A stretch of 64,000 nt of DNA. Source: Stappia stellulata (GTDB lineage: Bacteria > Pseudomonadota > Alphaproteobacteria > Rhizobiales > Stappiaceae). The DNA is taken from assembly GCF_020176715.1 (NCBI RefSeq), contig NZ_JAIVMF010000011.1, forward strand, positions 92,906-156,905, read 5' to 3'. How positions within the stretch are numbered: position 1 is the first letter of the stretch; every line of letters begins with the position of its first letter. The notes beneath the pieces were generated by a model that saw nothing but the letters and a program-made list of their open reading frames with translations, had not been told where the DNA came from and made no database searches. The position numbers and the translations under genes were made by a program. Of this stretch, positions 58,950 to 64,000 are shown in pieces.

Positions 58950-59671
58950 GTCCCTTCACCGCGCAGCAACCGGTCCGGCGCTTTGCGCCCGTGTGCCACG
59001 ACATCTCGCTTGCGGGCGAGCTTGTCGGTCTCCACGACAGCGGCGCGCTGTGGTGGCCGGACGAGGACACGCTCGTCGTCTCCGACCTGCATTTCGAGAA
59101 GGGCTCCAGCTACGCCCGCCGCGGCGTCATGCTGCCGCCCTATGACACCGCCGCGACGCTGGAAAAACTCGCCGGGGTCATCGATGCCTTCGATCCGAGC
59201 CGCGTGATCGCGCTCGGCGACAGTTTTCACGACACAAACGGGTCGGACCGCCTGCCGGCGACCTATCGCGCCATGCTGACCACGCTGCAGCTCGGGCGCG
59301 AATGGATCTGGATTACCGGCAATCACGATCCGGTCGCGCCGGTGTCGCTGTGCGGCGAGACCATGGAAGAGGTCCGGCTCGCCGGCCTCGTCTTCCGGCA
59401 CGAGCCGGAGGAGGATGCCGCTCCCGGAGAGGTCTGCGGCCATCTTCATCCGGCCGCCCGCATCCGCCGCTACGGGCGCAGCGTGCGCCGGCCCTGTTTC
59501 GCAACAGACGGACAGCGCATGGTGCTGCCGGCCTTCGGCGTGCTGACGGGCGGTCTCAACGTTCTGGACGAGGCCTGGTCGGGCCTGTTTCCGCCGCGCG
59601 GCTTTTCGGTCTTCATGTTGGGCGAAGGCCGCCTCTATCCCTTCACGGCGAGCCGCCTCGTCGCCGACTGA
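58946..59671 (+). CDS. pdeM: Ligase-associated DNA damage response endonuclease PdeM
   Basis: A 241-residue calcineurin-like metallophosphoesterase; GTG start overlapping the helicase stop (GTGA). Metal-binding motifs: VVSDLHFEKGSSYARRG (D-x-H), VIALGDSFHD (GD), ITGNHDP (GNHD) and CGHLHPAARI (GHxH). It is predicted to cut or trim DNA in concert with the helicase, with which it is translationally coupled. Confidence 0.93.
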   Translation: MSPFTAQQPVRRFAPVCHDISLAGELVGLHDSGALWWPDEDTLVVSDLHFEKGSSYARRGVMLPPYDTAATLEKLAGVIDAFDPSRVIALGDSFHDTNGSDRLPATYRAMLTTLQLGREWIWITGNHDPVAPVSLCGETMEEVRLAGLVFRHEPEEDAAPGEVCGHLHPAARIRRYGRSVRRPCFATDGQRMVLPAFGVLTGGLNVLDEAWSGLFPPRGFSVFMLGEGRLYPFTASRLVAD

Positions 59672-59696
59672 GCGGCTGCCCCCGTCCCGCGCGCCG

Positions 59697-60191
59697 TCAG
59701 CGTGCAAGCAGGATGAGCAGGCTTCCCGCGGCGACCAGAAGGCTTGCGACCACCACCACCGTCAGCCGGCGCCGTAGCCTCACGTACCACTGCGGCAGCG
59801 TGCCCTTTTCCCCCGCATGAAGATCCCAGCCGCCCTGCAGCAGGAAGCCGCAGGCGAGCATCAGCAGCCCCCAGCTTGGCGGAAGAAGCACGGCGACCCA
59901 GCCGCCGAGGGACGGCATCACCGACCAGCCGAAGACGCCCGCCTCGGCGCGCGCGCTGGCAACCGCGATCCCCCAGCGCACCCCGCCCAGAAACGACAGG
60001 ATGACCGCGCCGTACACGATCAGCGCCAGCGTCGCAAAGACCGCGAACTGCGCGTCCACAAGGCGAAACGCCGCCGCCGTCAGATAGAGCGCGCCGGCGA
60101 GAAACGGCAGCAGTCCCGCATAGCCGAGCATCCGCGACAGTCGCGGCGCGGGGCGTTTCTCGACGGCGGAGTCGGCAGACTGGAACGTCAC
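59697..60191 (-). CDS. DUF3429 membrane protein
   Basis: A 164-residue protein with five hydrophobic segments. Conserved DUF3429 residues are in LGYAGLLPFLAGAL and YGAVILSFLGGVRWGIA (SFLGG-x-x-WG is diagnostic), with a short basic C-terminal loop YVRLRRRLT before the last helix. Function unknown. It is convergent with pdeM (25 bp). Confidence 0.88.
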   Translation of the reverse strand: MTFQSADSAVEKRPAPRLSRMLGYAGLLPFLAGALYLTAAAFRLVDAQFAVFATLALIVYGAVILSFLGGVRWGIAVASARAEAGVFGWSVMPSLGGWVAVLLPPSWGLLMLACGFLLQGGWDLHAGEKGTLPQWYVRLRRRLTVVVVASLLVAAGSLLILLAR

Positions 60192-60236
60192 GGGACCACC
60201 ACGTGTCTTTCGGGTTGCATCTCCTGACGATACGCC

Positions 60237-61031
60237 TCAATCGCGCCGGAAGATCACTCCCGCGAGCCAACCGGTGAAGATCGCGAGCGCGACGGCCAGC
60301 AGGCCGTAGAGCGCGGAATATTCATAGGCCAGACGATAGGTGAACTGCTCGAAGCCGGACTTGGCGATGGTGAGCGGCTGTTCGGCCTGCGCCAGCAAGG
60401 CTCCGCCGCGCAACAGATAGGTCGACACGGTGTATTCGCCCACCGGCACGTTGGCCGGCAGCGACACCGATGTCCTGAACAGCGAATCGCTCAGGAATTC
60501 GATGCTGTCGGTCTGTTCCTGGTAGAGACCGTTCTGAACCCTCAGGCGCAGGAACGCTTCGCGGAAGTTGTCCCGGTCGCCGATCGGTACGTCGGAGGCG
60601 ATCGCGATCGGCAGATTGAGGTTGCGCAGGCCGATGCGATGGCGCTCCAGCACGGTGCGCGAGGCCATTTCGTGGGGCGCGCGCGTGGTGTGCACGGCCA
60701 GGAAACTCGGCACCCGCTCGAAGGTCTCGGAATCGCGGTTGACCCAGATCCCCATGAAGCGGCCCTTGCGCCGGGTGGTGACCACCTGCTCCGGCCCCGA
60801 CACCACCACGGCGAGATCGTAGGGCTCGGGCCGCGCGACGGTCAGCGCATCGCGGGCGATCTCGCCGAAGACGACGATGCGCGTGCCGGTGAAATTGGAT
60901 TCGATGTTCACCCGGTCGGCGGAAAGCGCTGCGATCAGGTTTTCCGCACGCGCCGCCGGTGCCGCCGGTGCCGCGGCCAGGAGGCAGCCGAGGCCGAGGA
61001 GAACGATCATCTGCCGCAAAGGTCGTCTCAT
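60237..61031 (-). CDS. TIGR02186 family alphaproteobacterial transmembrane protein
   Basis: 264 residues. Signal peptide (MIVLLGLGCLLAAAPAAPAARAE). A periplasmic domain has IAALSADRVNIESNFTGTRIVVFG (NI-x-S-x-F-x-G is the family mark), VVVSGPEQVVTTRRKGRFMGIWVN and AIASDVPIGDRDNFREAF. One C-terminal helix (LYGLLAVALAIFTGWLAGVIF) ends in a short cytoplasmic tail. The family almost always sits next to a TauE/SafE exporter, as here: the two genes overlap by 4 bp (ATGA). Its role is unknown; probably a partner of the exporter. Confidence 0.93.
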   Translation of the reverse strand: MRRPLRQMIVLLGLGCLLAAAPAAPAARAENLIAALSADRVNIESNFTGTRIVVFGEIARDALTVARPEPYDLAVVVSGPEQVVTTRRKGRFMGIWVNRDSETFERVPSFLAVHTTRAPHEMASRTVLERHRIGLRNLNLPIAIASDVPIGDRDNFREAFLRLRVQNGLYQEQTDSIEFLSDSLFRTSVSLPANVPVGEYTVSTYLLRGGALLAQAEQPLTIAKSGFEQFTYRLAYEYSALYGLLAVALAIFTGWLAGVIFRRD

Positions 61032-61960
61032 CGGCGCACCTCCGCGATCGCAGCGGAGACCGAAAACAGCTCGTCGGGCTGAAGCACCAGGTTGACGGCA
61101 AAACGGACGCCAACCGACAGCACGAGAAGCGCGAGCAGCAGACGCAACTGGTCGCCGCGCAGCTTCTGGCCCATGCGCGCGCCGAACTGGGCGCCGATCA
61201 CGCCGCCGATCATCAGCGCGAGCGCCAGCACGATGTCGACCGACTGGGTCGACATGGCATGCAGGAAGGTCGCCGCCGCCATGGTGAACAGGATCTGCAA
61301 CAGCGAGGTGCCGATCACGATGTTGGTCGGCACGCGCAGGAGATAGATCAGCGCCGGCACCATCATGAACCCGCCGCCGATGCCGAGAATACTGCCGAGA
61401 AAGCCGATGACGCCGCCGAGAAAGATGATCGGGATCACGCTGACATAGAGGCGCGACTGGCGAAACCGCATCTTGAAGGGCAGACCGTGCACCCAGTTGT
61501 GCCGTCCGGGCTGGCGCGCGGCGACGCGCACACCGCTCCTGCGCCGCGCCATCGAGCGCAGCGATTCAAACAGCATCAGCCCGCCAATGGCGCTCAGGAA
61601 CGTCACATAGGAGAGCGAGATCACCAAGTCGAGCTGGCCAAGCGTGCGCAAGAGGTCGAACAGCCAGACGCCGATGGCCGAGCCGATGACACCGCCGACC
61701 AGCAGCATGCCGGCGAGCTTGAAATCGATCATCTTGCGTCGCCAGTAGGCGACCACGCCGGAGGCGGAGGAGGCCACCACCTGCGTCGTCACCGTCGCGA
61801 CGGAAACCGCCGGCGGAATCCCGGAAAAGATCAGCAAGGGGGTCAGCAGGAAGCCGCCGCCGATCCCGAACAGGCCGGAGAGGAAGCCGACCGCTCCTCC
61901 CATTCCGAACAACATGAACATGTTGACGGGCAATTCGGCGATGGGCAGATAGATTTGCAC
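61028..61960 (-). CDS. TauE/SafE family sulfite/organosulfonate exporter-type permease
   Basis: 310 residues. Start GTG at 61960 (reads QIYLPIAELPVNMFM after the start), matching family N-termini; the frame upstream to 62056 is not similar. Eight hydrophobic helices in two repeats, each with the Gly-rich motif: GLFGIGGGFLLTPLLIFSGI and GSILGIGGGFMMVPALIYL. It probably exports sulfite, sulfoacetate or a related anion (family inference). Coupled to the TIGR02186 gene. Confidence 0.92.
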   Translation of the reverse strand: MQIYLPIAELPVNMFMLFGMGGAVGFLSGLFGIGGGFLLTPLLIFSGIPPAVSVATVTTQVVASSASGVVAYWRRKMIDFKLAGMLLVGGVIGSAIGVWLFDLLRTLGQLDLVISLSYVTFLSAIGGLMLFESLRSMARRRSGVRVAARQPGRHNWVHGLPFKMRFRQSRLYVSVIPIIFLGGVIGFLGSILGIGGGFMMVPALIYLLRVPTNIVIGTSLLQILFTMAAATFLHAMSTQSVDIVLALALMIGGVIGAQFGARMGQKLRGDQLRLLLALLVLSVGVRFAVNLVLQPDELFSVSAAIAEVRR

Positions 61961-62179
61961 GTCACACCGGCGACTGGGCCGCTCGCTTGCCCGGGCGGCA
62001 TGTTGGAGATGAGGCGGCACACGGTCGACCAGCTTGTCGACCCCTGGGCGCGCCACCGAGACGTTCTGGCGGCAGCGCCTTTCGTCCGATAAAGCGCGCT
62101 TGTGACAGGCGTGTCAACGTCGCACGCCCCGTGCCCCATTGAAAACCGCCGCGAACGCTCCGATCCGGCGTCTTTCCGG

Positions 62180-64000
62180 TCAGATCGACTGGCCGGACAG
62201 CGCCTTGAGCAGATCGGCGCTGATCTTGCCCGTGACCGGCAGGCCGGACGCCTCCTCGAAGGCCCGGACCGCGTCGCGCGTCCGGTTGCCCACCTGACCG
62301 TCCGGCGCGCCGGGGTCGAAACCGCGCTTGGCCAGAAGCTTCTGCGCCAGCATGACCATGTCCCTCGGATCGCCCGAGTAGGTCGCTCGCGACACGGTAT
62401 CGGCCGGCGCCGACCAGGACGGCTTCAGCTCGACCTCGTTGGCGGCGGCGGAGCGCGGCGCTTCCTTCCAGTTGGCGACGGCAAGGCGCGCTTCGGCCAG
62501 CTCTTCCTTCGACAGCATGTTCGCCAGTTCGTCGCGCTTGTTCGCGGCATCGCCGTCGCCCTGGGCGGCGGCAAGCGCGAACCACTTGTAGCTTTCCACG
62601 AGGTTCTTCTCGAGACCGAGACCGCGCGCATAGAGAATGCCGAGGTTGTACTGGCTGTCGGCCAGGCCGAAGTTGGCCGCCTTCTTGAACCAGAAGGCCG
62701 CTTCGCGGAATTCCGGATTGCCGGAAATCCCTTCCGCGTAGAGCACCGCGAGATTGTGGGACGCCTTGGCATTGCCCTGTTTCGCCGCAAGCGCGTACCA
62801 GTCGCGCGCCGCCTCGAGGTCGCGCTCCACGCCGCGACCCTTCTCATACAGCGAGCCGAGACGGTATTGCGCCGGGGCAAGACCGGCCTGCGAGGCCTTC
62901 TCGTAATAATGCGCAGCCTTCTGCAAGTCGGGCGTCACGCCCGTGCCTTCCGTGTAGCGGGCCGCGATGGCAAAGAGCGCCTCCGGGTTGCCCTGGGCTG
63001 CGGCCTGGCGCAGCGACAGCGAACCGACGTCCTCCGGAATGGCGGCCAGTGCGTTGCCATCCGCGCCGGTCATCGCTGCGCTGCCGGCGGTGTCGGACTG
63101 CGCGGGCGCCTCCATGCCGGTGACGCTTGCCGGGGTCTGGAACGGCGTCTGGAACTGGGCGGCCGGAATGTTGCCGGGCTGGGCGGAAAAGCCGTTTTGC
63201 ACATTTGCCGGCGGCGCAAAGGCCATGTTTGGCGGGACGTCGCCGGCGTCCGGAGCCTCGGTGCCGGACCCGGCGGACGTGTTTGCAACGGGGCCGACCG
63301 GCGCGGGGGAGACCGCTGCCGGGGCGGTCTGCCGGGCTTCGGGGGGAGCCTTGCCGGTCACCGGTTCGCGCTCGGGCACAGCCGTTGCCGAGGCCTGCTG
63401 GACAGGCTCTTGCGGGGCGGTCGCATCCACCGGCTGCTCGATCGCCGCCGGCGTTTCCACAGCGGCAATGTCGCTCGAGGACGGCGTGACCTGCTTGAAG
63501 ATCTGAAGCGCGCCGATCGCGATCACCACCGCGGCTGCAGCCAGCAGCACGGCCCGGCGTCCGCCGCTGGAAAACAGCGATCCCTTGCCCTTCGCTTCGC
63601 TCAGCTCCTGCGGATCGGGCTCGCCGGGGCGCCCTTCGGCGCGCAGCTCGGGCGCCGCCATTTCCGACAGTTCCGCCTTGCCGCGGCGGCTGCGCGGGCC
63701 GTCGCGACGGTCCTGGGCTCCTGCCGCCGGTGCGGCGGCTGCGGGTCCGGCGGCATCGGACGCCTTGCGCTTTCCAGGCAGACGCGCGCGCAGCCAGCCG
63801 GCGGCCGTCGCTGTCTTGCCGCCCTCGGCGGCCGCGTCGTCGCGGGCCTTGCCACCCAGAAGACTGCGCGGAGTGTTCTGGTCCTGAACCTCGGCGGCGG
63901 CCGCCTGGGCGGCCCGGCGCGCGGCGGCGATGAAATCGGCCTTGCGGTCGCGCGGATCGCCCTGCGCGGCGGCCGGAGCGGCGGCGCGCTGGGGCTGCGG
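62180..64000 (-). CDS. PodJ-like Sel1-repeat, peptidoglycan-binding polarity protein (5' end outside window)
   Basis: 606 residues of the C-terminal part are visible; the frame has no stop up to the right edge. N-to-C in the window: an Ala/Arg-rich cytoplasmic segment with RDRKADFIAAARRAAQAAA (which I recall from rhizobial PodJ-like proteins), a basic stretch, one transmembrane helix (AVLLAAAAVVIAIGALQIF), and a ~160-residue Pro/Ala/Gln-rich periplasmic linker. Then four or five Sel1 repeats follow (NPEALFAIAARYTEGTGV, APAQYRLGSLYEKGRGV, AKASHNLAVLYAEG, DSQYNLGILYARGLGL) and a peptidoglycan-binding domain (LLAKRGFDPGAPDGQVGNRT). It probably organises a cell pole and reads the cell wall. Confidence 0.85.
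   Translation of the reverse strand, partial: PQPQRAAAPAAAQGDPRDRKADFIAAARRAAQAAAAEVQDQNTPRSLLGGKARDDAAAEGGKTATAAGWLRARLPGKRKASDAAGPAAAAPAAGAQDRRDGPRSRRGKAELSEMAAPELRAEGRPGEPDPQELSEAKGKGSLFSSGGRRAVLLAAAAVVIAIGALQIFKQVTPSSSDIAAVETPAAIEQPVDATAPQEPVQQASATAVPEREPVTGKAPPEARQTAPAAVSPAPVGPVANTSAGSGTEAPDAGDVPPNMAFAPPANVQNGFSAQPGNIPAAQFQTPFQTPASVTGMEAPAQSDTAGSAAMTGADGNALAAIPEDVGSLSLRQAAAQGNPEALFAIAARYTEGTGVTPDLQKAAHYYEKASQAGLAPAQYRLGSLYEKGRGVERDLEAARDWYALAAKQGNAKASHNLAVLYAEGISGNPEFREAAFWFKKAANFGLADSQYNLGILYARGLGLEKNLVESYKWFALAAAQGDGDAANKRDELANMLSKEELAEARLAVANWKEAPRSAAANEVELKPSWSAPADTVSRATYSGDPRDMVMLAQKLLAKRGFDPGAPDGQVGNRTRDAVRAFEEASGLPVTGKISADLLKALSGQSI

Overview
The window is gene-dense, high-GC DNA from an alphaproteobacterium, most likely a free-living or marine member of the Hyphomicrobiales (Stappia/Roseibium-like; the genus is a guess). 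The lineage call rests on the FixL-FixJ-FixK circuit with a cbb3 oxidase, the TIGR02186 'alpha-proteobacterial' membrane protein next to a TauE exporter, a PodJ-like Sel1 polarity protein, DctB/DctD-type regulators and the ligase-associated DNA repair set. No rRNA, CRISPR array, prophage or plasmid function is visible. The only mobile DNA seen is one decayed IS3-family fragment beside a tRNA-Thr.

Layout. 1-4 kb: tail of an ABC transporter ATPase, a Gfo/Idh/MocA oxidoreductase, acetoacetyl-CoA synthetase and a YaiI-family protein. 4-12.2 kb: a TAXI-type TRAP transporter (binding protein plus fused permease) with its own DctB/DctD-like two-component pair and an iron alcohol dehydrogenase. 12.6-15.9 kb: IS remnant, tRNA-Thr, a divergent protoglobin / NsrR-like pair with an AT-rich operator region, and a receiver protein. 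15.9-37 kb: an oxygen-response island. It holds ccoGHIS and ccoNOQP (including the 51-residue ccoQ), hemN, a FixK/FNR-type regulator, a lone receiver, and fixJ-fixL. Three FNR/FixK boxes lie upstream of ccoN, ccoG and hemN. The two halves of the cco locus are separated by a copper amine oxidase, an AraC regulator, an exported amidohydrolase and a small secreted crystallin-like protein.

37-48 kb: aminotransferase, MscL, then a CrbS/CrbR-like acetate-switch locus. That locus has an SSF-domain hybrid kinase, a NarL-type regulator, a DUF4212 plus ActP-like symporter operon with two extra small membrane proteins, and a cytochrome P460-like protein between kinase and regulator. 48-53 kb: housekeeping hydrolases and small enzymes. 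53-59.7 kb: the four-gene ligase-associated DNA damage set (ATP-dependent ligase, MBL exonuclease, Lhr-like DEXH helicase, PdeM phosphoesterase) with an NTF2-like gene embedded. 59.7-64 kb: DUF3429, TIGR02186 plus TauE, and a PodJ-like protein running off the right edge.

How the genes work together (inference). FixL senses O2 through a heme PAS domain and phosphorylates FixJ; FixJ should switch on the FixK-type regulator; FixK should act at the three boxes to raise high-affinity respiration (CcoNOQP, matured by CcoGHIS) and oxygen-independent heme synthesis (HemN). The hemN box sits exactly where a class II site would give a transcript starting at the hemN ATG. Start codons were chosen by ribosome-binding site and family N-termini; uncertain ones are flagged.
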